Positions 7,034 through 13,639 of a stretch of DNA of 13,639 bases are shown piece after piece. Under the pieces are notes generated by a model, which saw nothing but the letters and a program-made list of their open reading frames with translations, was not told the origin of the DNA and did not search any database. Source of the stretch: CAZGOM01 sp964542875. GTDB lineage: Bacteria; Planctomycetota; Phycisphaerae; Phycisphaerales; Phycisphaeraceae. Made by a program: the position numbers and the translations under genes. The stretch's first letter is position 1, and each line of letters starts with the position of its first letter. The stretch lies in contig CAZIWA010000143.1 in NCBI GenBank assembly GCA_964542875.1, forward strand, positions 1-13,639. Direction: 5' to 3'.

Positions 7034-7155
7034 AGGAGTACGCCATAGTCTTGCAGCCCGGGCAATCCGGGGAACCTCTCAGGCAACCACCCCCGCTTCA
7101 AACTACTCCCACCCGCTGTCGACACTCGATGGAATCATAAACCATAACGCCCGGA

Positions 7156-7776
7156 TCACACACCTGCACCTGCCTTGCGCTTCATAAAGTGGACAACCGT
7201 CTTGGCGAAAACGTCCGCTTCGATGTTCACCGTCTCCCCCTCTTTGAGCCCCCCCAGCGTGGTGATATCCAGTGTTGTGGGGATCAGCGCCACTTCCACC
7301 CAATCAGCGCCCAGCGCCGCCAGCGTCAGGCTCACGCCGTCGAGCGTCACCGCGCCCTTGGGCACCATGTAGTCCATCAGTTCTTTGTTCGGCGAAACCC
7401 GCACGCGCCACTCCGGCCCCACCTGCCCGGCGCTCACCACCCGCCCCACCCCATCCACATGCCCCTGGACAATGTGCCCGCCGAACTGTGACATCGGCGT
7501 CATTGATGGCTCAATATTCACGCTGTCTCCGGGCTTGAGGCTTCCCAGCCGGGTCATCCTCAGCGTCTCGGGAATTACATCAAACCCCAGCGTTTCCTGA
7601 GATATCTGGGCCACCGTCAAGCACACCCCCGACACGCACACCGAGTCCCCCAGGCCGATCTCCAGTCCCTTGGGCAGCGGCACCCAGCCTTCACGCAAAA
7701 TGCTCAGCCGCACGCCCACCGGCACCTGCGTGATCGACCCGATCTTCAACTTCGTCTGCACAATGCCCGTAAACAA
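7156..7776 (-). CDS. ribE: Riboflavin synthase, alpha subunit
   Basis: This 206-aa enzyme dismutates two 6,7-dimethyl-8-ribityllumazine molecules into riboflavin and the pyrimidinedione in the last step of vitamin B2 synthesis; it works as a cytoplasmic trimer. The protein starts MFTGIVQ, the hallmark of the family, and consists of two lumazine-binding halves. Half 1 has DSVCVSGVCLTV (Ser45, Cys52) and PETLRMTRLG; half 2 has GGHIVQGHVDG (His106) and GAVTLDGVSLT. The start codon is TTG at 7776, supported by GAGGAG seven bases upstream and by the family N-terminus. The length is standard. No other rib gene is visible next to it and no FMN riboswitch precedes it; the gap upstream holds a three-hairpin repeat instead. 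Confidence 0.96.
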   Translation of the reverse strand: MFTGIVQTKLKIGSITQVPVGVRLSILREGWVPLPKGLEIGLGDSVCVSGVCLTVAQISQETLGFDVIPETLRMTRLGSLKPGDSVNIEPSMTPMSQFGGHIVQGHVDGVGRVVSAGQVGPEWRVRVSPNKELMDYMVPKGAVTLDGVSLTLAALGADWVEVALIPTTLDITTLGGLKEGETVNIEADVFAKTVVHFMKRKAGAGV

Positions 7777-7813
7777 GTCGAATCTCCTCTGCGCTGTCTG
7801 AAAACGCTTCCAT

Positions 7814-7935
7814 CCTCAGCCCTGAGGGGCGAAGGTATTCTGGCCGTGGGTGGAGCGAGTATTCGAGCCAAACCCACGGATAACGAATCTTCCGATGACT
7901 TCTATCGCTCAACCCCTTCGATGGGGGTGAACGAT
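7814..7935. repeat. Three-hairpin intergenic element
   Basis: Three separate inverted repeats are packed in 122 bases. Hairpin 1: CCTCAG (7814-7819) with CTGAGG (7822-7827). Hairpin 2: CCGTGGGT (7844-7851) with ACCCACGG (7872-7879), a perfect 8 bp around a 20-base inner part. Hairpin 3: 7904-7916 with 7923-7935, 11 of 13 positions paired around the loop TTCGAT. The composition (CCCTGAGGGGCGAA, then CCCACGG, then ACCCCTTCG) resembles dispersed REP-like units I know from planctomycete and verrucomicrobial genomes. It fills the 185-base gap between the propeller gene and ribE. No coding sequence is supported in it. Confidence 0.6.
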
Positions 7936-7961
7936 TGTAATTGGCCTTCCTAAAAAGCTCA

Positions 7962-9140
7962 TCATCCCAGGCTGGCCAGAAAGCCATCCGGCACCTGCGC
8001 CGCAAACACTTGCATCGTCCCAAACGGTGAGCCGTTGTAGATCACATGCTTGTTGTCTGCGGTCAGATACGGGTCCGGCTCGTACCGCGACGACCCGGCG
8101 ATCCCGAAATTCTGGCAATCCTGGATCAACGCCCGGTATTTGCCTGTATGGATGTTGGCCACCACGATCCTGCACGGCCCAGGCCCGCGGGACACAAACC
8201 CATCAGGCTTAAAGTCCATGAAGTCATCACCCACCATGTACGTCCCGCAGATGGAGACACTCATGTGGTAGAACGCGTGCTCGGGCATCTTGAAGATCAC
8301 CGGCTTTTCATCGCCCGCGGAGCAGATCGCGATGTTACCCTCGGGATGCCGCGGGTCGTGCTTGCGATTGGTGCTGTCCCAGGCCAGGGCGCAGGCGACT
8401 TTCCCCGTCAAGCCCACCCACGCCATGTGTCCGCTGGATTCCGCGCACCAGTCCCCGCCGATGGGGAACTGAGCGGACTTCCCCGTCGAAAGATCGTCCG
8501 CCATCACCTGAATCTTGCTTTTGCCCGTGGGTGAGAAAAACTGCCGCATCGCATGCGGCCCATTCGTCCGCCGGTCAAACTGGCTGTGCGGATTTCGATT
8601 CTCCTTGCCCGTCGCCAGCACATGCTTCTTGAGCGTTTGCAGGTCCAGCGCGTACGTCGTGAACCCCGCATCGGGCACCATCTCATCGATCATCAGATAC
8701 CGGTTGTCCACGCTGATCGATGTCACCCATACCGTCCCCGGGCGGGGCATCTCACTGGCCGGCAGCACTTCCTGCCGCTCCAGCGTCAGCAGCGAAATTC
8801 GCCTCAGCGACCCATCCGCCACCTGGTAGTACGCCCATTCCCCCCACGCCACATGTGCGAACGATTCAAACACCGCATCTTCCACCAGCGTCAGATGCCA
8901 CGGGCTTGCCGTATCCGCGATCAAAAGCTGCCGCGTGGCGCAAAACGGATCGATCGCCCGCACCACCATCACCCGCTTCCCGTCCGGCGAACAATACGGC
9001 TGCTCGCAATAAATATTGTGGCTCCAGATCGGCGGCCCCGTCAGCTTTCTCACCAGCGACCCAGACCCCGGATCCACCCCCCAATCCCCCATCTCCTTAT
9101 GAACCTTGTAATCATTCTTCAACGTCTTAAACCCACCCAT
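7962..9140 (-). CDS. Oligogalacturonate-lyase-like (PL22-type) beta-propeller protein
   Basis: A 392-aa protein made of TolB/WD40-like beta-propeller blades. Early blades contain YCSPDGKRVMVV and LLIADT, and later ones MVGDDF. Histidines recur at the blade positions where oligogalacturonate lyases hold their metal: NPHSQF, SGHMAW and FYHMSVS. The overall pattern (LTGPP, then a His/Tyr segment, then SPDGK, and the N-terminal layout) is closest to PL22 oligogalacturonate lyases, which split unsaturated digalacturonate in the cytoplasm. No signal peptide is seen, which fits. Activity is not certain; planctomycetes have many inactive or uncharacterised propellers of this look. Three in-frame ATGs cluster at the start. 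The ATG at 9140 is chosen because GGAG ends seven bases upstream; 9143 and 9155 are alternatives. The gene lies 51 bases after the membrane protein gene. Confidence 0.6.
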   Translation of the reverse strand: MGGFKTLKNDYKVHKEMGDWGVDPGSGSLVRKLTGPPIWSHNIYCEQPYCSPDGKRVMVVRAIDPFCATRQLLIADTASPWHLTLVEDAVFESFAHVAWGEWAYYQVADGSLRRISLLTLERQEVLPASEMPRPGTVWVTSISVDNRYLMIDEMVPDAGFTTYALDLQTLKKHVLATGKENRNPHSQFDRRTNGPHAMRQFFSPTGKSKIQVMADDLSTGKSAQFPIGGDWCAESSGHMAWVGLTGKVACALAWDSTNRKHDPRHPEGNIAICSAGDEKPVIFKMPEHAFYHMSVSICGTYMVGDDFMDFKPDGFVSRGPGPCRIVVANIHTGKYRALIQDCQNFGIAGSSRYEPDPYLTADNKHVIYNGSPFGTMQVFAAQVPDGFLASLG

Positions 9141-9168
9141 CATCGCACTCCTCATGTTGATCGCTTCA

Positions 9169-9196
9169 CTTTATAAATCGCAAATTACAAATTATA
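9169..9196 (-). repeat. AT-rich heptad-periodic sequence
   Basis: On the - strand the segment reads as the consecutive 7-base steps TATAATT, TGTAATT, TGCGATT and TATAAAG. It overlaps the stop codon of the membrane protein gene (9192-9194) and lies just before the propeller gene. It also contains TATAAT- and TATAAA-like hexamers, so it could serve as a promoter region for the propeller gene. Confidence 0.45.
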
Positions 9197-10394
9197 GACT
9201 CCCCTTCTTCTCATCCTCACCCATATCGATCGCCTCCGGCCGGTCCGCCGCCTTGCCCTCAGCCGGCTTCTCTTGCTTCACTTCAACATCTTTCACCTCA
9301 GTCACCGCGCTGTTGGCATCCAGATCGATCGCCTCGGGCCTCTCATCGTATTTCGGCGCAGCCATGCTCTCGCGAAACTCACTGGCCGTCATCTTCACCG
9401 TTTCGGCTTTCGGTGCGTCCGGCGCTTCCGCCGCGGCCGCCACCGGCGCCACGCGCACGCCGCAGGCCGGGCAATTCATCACATCCGGCGTGCTCAGCAG
9501 GTCATGCCCGCAGCGCATGCAGGCCATCCCCTGCCCATGCAGACCCACCACCTGAAACTCCGGACGAAACTGGTCCACAAACGTCAACGCAAACACCGGC
9601 AGCATCAAAAACACCGGCAGGAAAATCACCGTCCCCAGGATCGGCATCAGCCCGCAGCACCAGAACGTCGACAGCATCCCAAACACAAACATCCCCGCGC
9701 AATAAACCCCCAGACGGATCATCAGCACGCCGATCATCTGCACCATGTGAGGCCGAACCATCACACCCCACGCGATCGCCGCCGCCTCCGGCGCAGACCG
9801 ATGCTTCAGATACATCACCGGCGCCACCACCGATTCCAGCACCATCCCCGCAAACGCCACGATCAAAAAGCTGATCCCCCCAATGAATCCCGCAGCCCAC
9901 ATCCCCTGCCCCTCACCACCCGACGGCAGGGAAAACAACCAGGACAAAAACTTCACCACAGAAAATATCACCAGCACAAACAACACATAAAGCAGGCTCC
10001 ACCGGAAATAATTGTCCGCCTCTTTCCCGTACTTCTTGGACCCCGCCAGGATCATCGGCTCCCCCTGCGCAATGCTGTGGTACAGGCAAAACAGCGCCCG
10101 GCTCCGGAGCCACAAGCCAAACACCACCACCGGCACCGCCACCGCCAGAAACAACCCCCGCAGCACCATCCCCAGAATCAAATCCTTGTCGCCCATCCCG
10201 CTGGCCGCATCCCAGATCGCCCCGACATGCTTCGAAGGCGAAATCCATCCGTACTGCCCCACCGTCGTCAAAAACACCAGCAGCGCCATCGCCACCCACA
10301 CCCAGGCGCGAAACGGCCGCGTCAAAATTGTCAACGTCAGATCCCACGCCCGCGCCAGCGGGGCCACCACCTGAATGTCTGCGTAATCATGCAT
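9192..10394 (-). CDS. Multi-span membrane protein with C-terminal zinc ribbon
   Basis: A 400-aa protein of unknown function. About six hydrophobic segments are visible: roughly residues 30-47, 71-97, 133-154, 165-195, 217-247 and 250-275. A zinc ribbon follows: CMRCGHDL with Cys292 and Cys295, then NCPACG with Cys308 and Cys311. The remaining tail is charged, Ala/Glu/Lys-rich and probably disordered, and repeats the peptide RPEAID twice (352-357 and 385-390). Short CxxCG...CPxCG ribbons like this are common in planctomycete membrane proteins. The gene follows the TonB-like gene by 33 bases, so it may be part of the same envelope operon. The start is uncertain: the ATG at 10394 has no clear ribosome binding site, and a TTG at 10412 would add six residues. 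Confidence 0.8.
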   Translation of the reverse strand: MHDYADIQVVAPLARAWDLTLTILTRPFRAWVWVAMALLVFLTTVGQYGWISPSKHVGAIWDAASGMGDKDLILGMVLRGLFLAVAVPVVVFGLWLRSRALFCLYHSIAQGEPMILAGSKKYGKEADNYFRWSLLYVLFVLVIFSVVKFLSWLFSLPSGGEGQGMWAAGFIGGISFLIVAFAGMVLESVVAPVMYLKHRSAPEAAAIAWGVMVRPHMVQMIGVLMIRLGVYCAGMFVFGMLSTFWCCGLMPILGTVIFLPVFLMLPVFALTFVDQFRPEFQVVGLHGQGMACMRCGHDLLSTPDVMNCPACGVRVAPVAAAAEAPDAPKAETVKMTASEFRESMAAPKYDERPEAIDLDANSAVTEVKDVEVKQEKPAEGKAADRPEAIDMGEDEKKGSL

Positions 10395-10427
10395 AGGTAC
10401 TACTTGTTTCAAACATAAAATACCCCA

Positions 10428-12293
10428 TTATTGTTCATTGTTGTTTCCCAGAATCACTTCGATCGTCAGGCTAAACGCCCGATTCATCTTCTTAAGCTCT
10501 TCGCCCGTCGCCTCCCACCGGTACAGGCTCGACAAAATCGGCCCATCGATGTTCGGATAGCCCGAGGTTCTCAAAATCTCGGCCGAGTCGACAATCCCAT
10601 CCTTGTTGAACACCACCCGGCACACCGGGTTGCTGGGCACACTGGTGATCATCGCCACGACGCTGAAGTCAGGGTGAAACGTCTTGATCTCAATCCCTTT
10701 ACCCGTAATCACCCGCCCCGGGCGGATCGGCAGCGTCGAGTCCCCTGTCAGGCTCACCGGCGCGCTGTCCCGGTCGGATTTTGGCGCGCTCGTCTGCCTT
10801 GGTTTTTCCTTGCTGTTGGGCTGGCCTTGAGGCCCCGCCGCCCCCGGCGTGCTGCTGGGCTGGTTGGCGCCCTGTGAAGGCTGCGACGGCTGTGCCTGCG
10901 CCTGCCCCTGCGCGGGAGCAGGCGAAGGGGTATTGTTTTGCGGCGCCACCGGCGTCGGCACCGCTTCGGGCACCCGCGCCATCGCCACCGTGTCGGGGGC
11001 CACCGCGCTGGCCGTTTCCACCGGCCGTGCCTGGTCCATCGGCTTGGTCGTCGGCTGGTCTTCCCCCTTGGCTTCCTTCACGCCCTGCGTCGCTTCCCGG
11101 GCTTGTTCTTTCGTCTCGCTGCCGGTCTTGCCCGTCGAATGCGCGGGGTCGGTTGCCGGCCTGGGCGCTCCCTCCACATGCCCGGCCTCCGGCGTATTGG
11201 CCATGCCATCCACCTTGGCTTTGCCCGGCTCCAGCGATGCTGTCTGATCCGGTCCGATGCCCGGCCCCTTGTCCAGCGACACGCGTTCGGATGTCTTGCC
11301 TGCCGACAAGTCTTTGGCCACACCCTGTTCACCGGGCCCAGCCTGGGGTTTAGGCGATGCCTCCGGCTTCACCGCGATCTTCGCATCCACATCACGGCTG
11401 GCGTCTTTAGACGCCTCAGGCTGCTCGCCCTTGTTGCCCAGCGATGCCACCGGCGCCTGCCCTGCGGCTTTCGTCGGGTCGGCCTCCGTCGGCTTCTCCA
11501 CCGGTTTGGATGGCGCCTGGGCGGTCTTCTCCGGCGCTTGCGGCACCTCCGTAGGCGGTGTCTTCACCGGCACCGGCTCCGCAGCCTTCTCCGGAACCAC
11601 AGTCGCTTTTTGAACCAGATTCTCCGCCGGCTTCATCGCCGCCATCGATGGCGATTCCGGCGCAGGTGTCGGCACCAGCGTCCGCCCCTCCGGCGAAGGC
11701 GGCTGCGCAGGCGCAGCAGGCCGCATCGCCGCAGGCATCTGCGGCACAGGGTTCGCCGCCCCCATCCCCGCCCCGCCCTCAGGTTGCGGCTGCCCCTCGC
11801 CAAGCGTCGGATTGGCGATCATCTCTGCACCCGACACCGGCGTCACCATGCTCTGCTGACCCGGCTGAAGCACCTTCCCCTGCCGCGCAACCATCTCCTC
11901 AAACGCGTCGTACGAAATCCACGCCATCGTCGGCGTATCGCTCCCCTTGTCCTGCCCCAGCGGCACATCCTGAGACTGCTCCGCCGGCTTCAACTTCGGC
12001 GGCGGAGCCATCAGCGTCCGCCTCAAATTCTCCCTCACATCCACCTTGTCTTTTTCCGCCTCCGGCTTCACCTTCTCCGGGTCCCTGGGCTTCCCGTCCG
12101 CCGTCACTTCCGTCACCTGTTCCGCCTGACCCCGCGTAAACAACCACTCCCGGAACCCCTCCATGAACGGCGCGAACAACACCAGCCCAAACACCAGATG
12201 CACCCCCACCGCACACGCAAAACCAATGGCAAACACCCGCCCGTCATCGGCCCTGTCGTACCGTCCCAGGTTGTAGTCGGCCGCCTGTGACAT
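10428..12293 (-). CDS. TonB-like energy transducer with very long linker
   Basis: A 621-aa protein anchored by one N-terminal membrane helix (about residues 20-42, with HLVFGLVLF). A conserved-looking segment follows (about 119-137: SDTPTMAWISYDAFEEMVA). Then comes some 350-400 residues of Pro/Ala/Gln/Lys/Glu-rich low-complexity linker. The last 80 residues resemble the TonB C-terminal domain (VCRVVFNKDGIVDSAEIL, TSGYPNIDGPIL, YRWEATG). TonB proteins carry proton-motive energy from an ExbB-ExbD motor across the periplasm to outer-membrane transporters. The linker is several times longer than that of a standard TonB of about 240 aa. The start at 12293 lies 4 bases after the exbD stop codon (12298-12300), so the two are translationally linked; an upstream in-frame GTG at 12332 would overlap exbD. 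A TolA- or GltJ-like role is an alternative. Confidence 0.78.
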   Translation of the reverse strand: MSQAADYNLGRYDRADDGRVFAIGFACAVGVHLVFGLVLFAPFMEGFREWLFTRGQAEQVTEVTADGKPRDPEKVKPEAEKDKVDVRENLRRTLMAPPPKLKPAEQSQDVPLGQDKGSDTPTMAWISYDAFEEMVARQGKVLQPGQQSMVTPVSGAEMIANPTLGEGQPQPEGGAGMGAANPVPQMPAAMRPAAPAQPPSPEGRTLVPTPAPESPSMAAMKPAENLVQKATVVPEKAAEPVPVKTPPTEVPQAPEKTAQAPSKPVEKPTEADPTKAAGQAPVASLGNKGEQPEASKDASRDVDAKIAVKPEASPKPQAGPGEQGVAKDLSAGKTSERVSLDKGPGIGPDQTASLEPGKAKVDGMANTPEAGHVEGAPRPATDPAHSTGKTGSETKEQAREATQGVKEAKGEDQPTTKPMDQARPVETASAVAPDTVAMARVPEAVPTPVAPQNNTPSPAPAQGQAQAQPSQPSQGANQPSSTPGAAGPQGQPNSKEKPRQTSAPKSDRDSAPVSLTGDSTLPIRPGRVITGKGIEIKTFHPDFSVVAMITSVPSNPVCRVVFNKDGIVDSAEILRTSGYPNIDGPILSSLYRWEATGEELKKMNRAFSLTIEVILGNNNEQ

Positions 12294-12297
12294 TGCG

Positions 12298-12720
12298 TTA
12301 CCGGTTTCCCCCCGGCTGCCCCACCACCACAAAATCCGTCACCCCCGCGCGCGTCAGCCGTTCGATCATCGAAAGCAGCACCGGCCCGCGATCCGTCGTC
12401 CCCTCTGCCTGCATCGCCAGGAACAGCTTCGGCTTCGCAGGGTCTTTGGTGAAGGATTCCAATTTCTTTTCCAGTTCCCCCGTTTCAAGAAGCACCCGAT
12501 TCCAATACAGCTTCCCATCTTTATCGATGGTAATCGCCTCGATTTTCCCTGATGGCGCCTTCTGTCCTGCCCCGATCCCCGTCAGGTTCACCGGCAGCAC
12601 TTCCGCATTGACCATCATCACCATGCAATAAACAAAGAATGTCAACAGCAGGAAGATCACGTCGATCATCGCCGCCATCTCCACCTTCGGCTCGTAATGG
12701 TTTCGCCTGATTTTGCGCAT
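12298..12720 (-). CDS. exbD: ExbD/TolR family biopolymer transport protein
   Basis: A 140-aa inner-membrane protein of the ExbD/TolR family, one half of the proton-driven motor that powers TonB- or TolA-type transducers. A short basic N-terminus (MRKIRRNHYEPK) leads into the single helix AAMIDVIFLLLTFFVYCMVM. Asp20 in it is the proton-carrying residue of the family. The periplasmic part ends with LFLAMQAEGTTDRGPVLLSM and VTDFVVVGQP, the normal ExbD fold. I chose the ATG at 12720 because it gives the usual short N-terminus. A TATAAT at 12735-12730 would put the transcript start within a few bases of it, implying a leaderless message. An ATG at 12741 and a long extension to 12966 are less likely. 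The TonB-like gene follows by 4 bases. No exbB lies in this window. Confidence 0.87.
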   Translation of the reverse strand: MRKIRRNHYEPKVEMAAMIDVIFLLLTFFVYCMVMMVNAEVLPVNLTGIGAGQKAPSGKIEAITIDKDGKLYWNRVLLETGELEKKLESFTKDPAKPKLFLAMQAEGTTDRGPVLLSMIERLTRAGVTDFVVVGQPGGNR

Positions 12721-12729
12721 AGCCGCGTA

Positions 12730-12760
12730 ATTATAAGTCATCCGCAGCGAAAAGACCCAA
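12730..12760 (-). promoter_or_regulatory. Candidate promoter of exbD
   Basis: On the - strand TATAAT (12735-12730) is preceded by TTGGGT (12760-12755) with a 19-base spacer. The -10 box is perfect, but the spacing is long. It lies directly before the exbD ATG at 12720, so it would drive exbD and the TonB-like gene from an almost leaderless transcript. Confidence 0.35.
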
Positions 12761-13090
12761 CCACGCCTACCCAACAGAGCCCTCGCACCTGAAATCTGCC
12801 CTGTCTCATCTTCCCTTCGCGACTTTACGGTTAACTCTTTTCTCTCCCAAGGATCAAAGCATTTGGCGAATTTGTCGGCACATGCACCCGGGGTCTCGGG
12901 TTTTCGGGTTATCAGGGGGCTTGGATCAAGTTCATGCCACCCAAGGTCAATGCCATTTTGCGGCATGATTCCCCTTTGGGTTCCTCATGGACACCCGACA
13001 ACCTGTCACCCGGGCGCGTGGGAATCGGCCAATGCTTTTACCCTGCTTTCTCCCCCACTTAAAACCCATCCAGAAATCGGCCCCGCGGAT
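12761..13090. other. exbD-murB divergent intergenic region
   Basis: This is the middle of a 435-base gap between two divergent genes and carries no supported gene. The exbD frame stays open upstream to 12966, but the extension lacks the family N-terminus and a ribosome binding site. A two-part hairpin lies at 12939-12981. GGGT direct repeats occur at about 12893-12910. Nothing else stands out. Confidence 0.5.
12939..12981. other. Two-part hairpin in the exbD-murB gap
   Basis: The outer stem pairs ACCCAA (12939-12944) with TTGGGT (12976-12981) and continues as GG/CC with one bulged T. The inner stem pairs ATGCC (12950-12954) with GGCAT (12962-12966) around a 7-base loop. No U-run follows. It could be a structured leader or a protein-binding cruciform for either divergent gene. 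Confidence 0.4.
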
Positions 13091-13119
13091 TTGCGATTCT
13101 CGCCCATCTCCCTCACAAT
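13091..13119 (+). promoter_or_regulatory. Candidate sigma-70-like promoter of murB
   Basis: TTGCGA (13091-13096) and CACAAT (13114-13119) are 17 bases apart. Each matches the consensus at four of six positions. They would start transcription about 30 bases before the murB ATG. Planctomycete promoters are poorly defined, so this is tentative. Confidence 0.35.
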
Positions 13120-13155
13120 GAGGCCCTCCCTACAACTCAGAATCCGGATACACGC

Positions 13156-13639
13156 ATGGAAGCGATTCTCAAAGAACTCAACATCCGGCACCAGACCAAC
13201 GTCCCACTCGGCCCACACACCTGGTACGGCGTCGGCGGCAACGCGCGCGTCATGGCCCACCCCTCCAGCGTCCAACAGCTCGCCGAGCTCTGTAAACGCA
13301 CCTACGACGCAAACATCCCCGTCTATGTCCTGGGCTCCGGCGCCAACCTCCTCGTCCTGGACCAGGGCGTCGACGGCATCGTCATCAAGCTTGATGACCC
13401 CTGCTTCAAACAACTCAAAATCGAAGGCACCGCCGTCACCGTCGGCTCCGGCTACGACCTCGCAAAACTCATCCTCGACACCATCCGCGTCGGCCTCGCT
13501 GGCCTCCAGGCCCTCATGGGCGTCCCCGCCACCATAGGCGGCGCAGTCCGCATGAACGCCGGCGGCCGCTTCGGTGAAATCGGACGCTTCGTCCGCCGCG
13601 TCAAAGTCATGGACGCCTGCGGCCAGGTCTACTACCGCG
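13156..13639 (+). CDS. murB: UDP-N-acetylmuramate dehydrogenase, N-terminal part
   Basis: MurB is the FAD- and NADPH-dependent enzyme that reduces UDP-GlcNAc-enolpyruvate to UDP-N-acetylmuramate in the cytoplasm, in early peptidoglycan synthesis. The window ends inside the gene after 161 residues. Visible motifs are NVPLGPHTWYGVGGNAR at the N-terminus, the FAD-binding LGSGANLLVLDQGVDGIVI (residues 57-75), GLQALMGVPATIGGAV, and MNAGGRFGEIG. The ATG at 13156 gives the expected N-terminus; its ribosome binding site is weak. The gene runs divergently from exbD. Finding murB here supports a peptidoglycan-containing cell wall, as now accepted for planctomycetes. The family call is secure; the C-terminal domain lies outside the window. 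Confidence 0.95.
   Translation, partial: MEAILKELNIRHQTNVPLGPHTWYGVGGNARVMAHPSSVQQLAELCKRTYDANIPVYVLGSGANLLVLDQGVDGIVIKLDDPCFKQLKIEGTAVTVGSGYDLAKLILDTIRVGLAGLQALMGVPATIGGAVRMNAGGRFGEIGRFVRRVKVMDACGQVYYR

Noticed and set aside
7049..7110. Glycine-riboswitch-like words on the + strand (CTCTCAGGCAA next to a GGGCAA)
   Set aside because: The full aptamer core and the closing stem are missing, and there is no + strand gene downstream; it lies antisense upstream of the AraC gene.
7777..7961. FMN riboswitch before riboflavin synthase
   Set aside because: None of the conserved RFN core sequences is present; the gap holds the three-hairpin repeat instead.
10938..12290. 450-residue + strand open frame opposite the TonB-like gene
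   Set aside because: It is Arg/His-rich shadow coding opposite the low-complexity linker; the TonB-like strand has the membrane helix, domain motifs and tight coupling to exbD.
12721..12966. 82-residue N-terminal extension of ExbD
   Set aside because: ExbD proteins start shortly before their membrane helix; the extension has no ribosome binding site and overlaps the candidate promoter and hairpin.
12863..13537. Long + strand open frame overlapping murB
   Set aside because: It is in a different frame from murB, is Ser/Pro/Ala-rich as expected of a shadow in GC-rich DNA, and murB is unmistakable.
1..13639. CRISPR arrays, tRNA or rRNA genes, insertion sequences, phage genes
   Set aside because: No regular spacer-repeat array, tRNA-like cloverleaf, transposase or phage protein was seen in any gap or frame.

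Overview
The window is a GC-rich, C-ending-codon stretch of bacterial chromosome that reads like a planctomycete, probably of the Phycisphaerae type. This is an inference with no marker gene behind it. The main clues are a prepilin-like protein with an exact C-terminal H-X9-DG motif, a membrane protein with a CxxCGH...CPxCG zinc ribbon, a very long-linkered TonB-like protein paired with ExbD, and a cytoplasmic-looking set of carbohydrate-related proteins next to an AraC regulator.

Layout: the + strand starts with the 3' end of an unrecognised lysine-rich protein and its rho-independent terminator (to 370). A complete L-glutamate gamma-semialdehyde (P5C) dehydrogenase gene follows (698-2254). 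Everything from 2299 to 12720 lies on the - strand. In transcription order (right to left) it holds exbD, a TonB-like transducer, a multi-span membrane protein with zinc ribbon, an oligogalacturonate-lyase-like beta-propeller protein, riboflavin synthase (TTG start), an AraC regulator, a phytanoyl-CoA-dioxygenase-like protein, a NodB-type deacetylase, the H-X9-DG prepilin, and a BNR sialidase-like protein. The + strand resumes at 13156 with the 5' part of murB, divergent from exbD.

How the genes may work together: exbD and the TonB-like gene are 4 bases apart and almost certainly act together in the envelope, although no exbB/tolQ is present. The AraC-PhyH-deacetylase-prepilin-sialidase run (2299-7033) resembles a small glycan-utilisation locus with its own regulator. 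The deacetylase, PhyH and sialidase-like proteins have no visible signal peptide, so they would act on material already imported. Riboflavin synthase and murB are housekeeping genes.

The most unusual signal is between the genes. Three related GC-rich sequences with a 7-base period (unit about GGGTCTA on the - strand) sit at or just after the stop codons of three - strand genes. A fourth, AT-rich, 7-base-period sequence overlaps the stop codon of the membrane protein. A roughly 120-bp element with three separate hairpins lies between the propeller gene and riboflavin synthase, and a GGGAGAGGG-type palindrome precedes the deacetylase. These look like dispersed intergenic repeats tied to gene ends.
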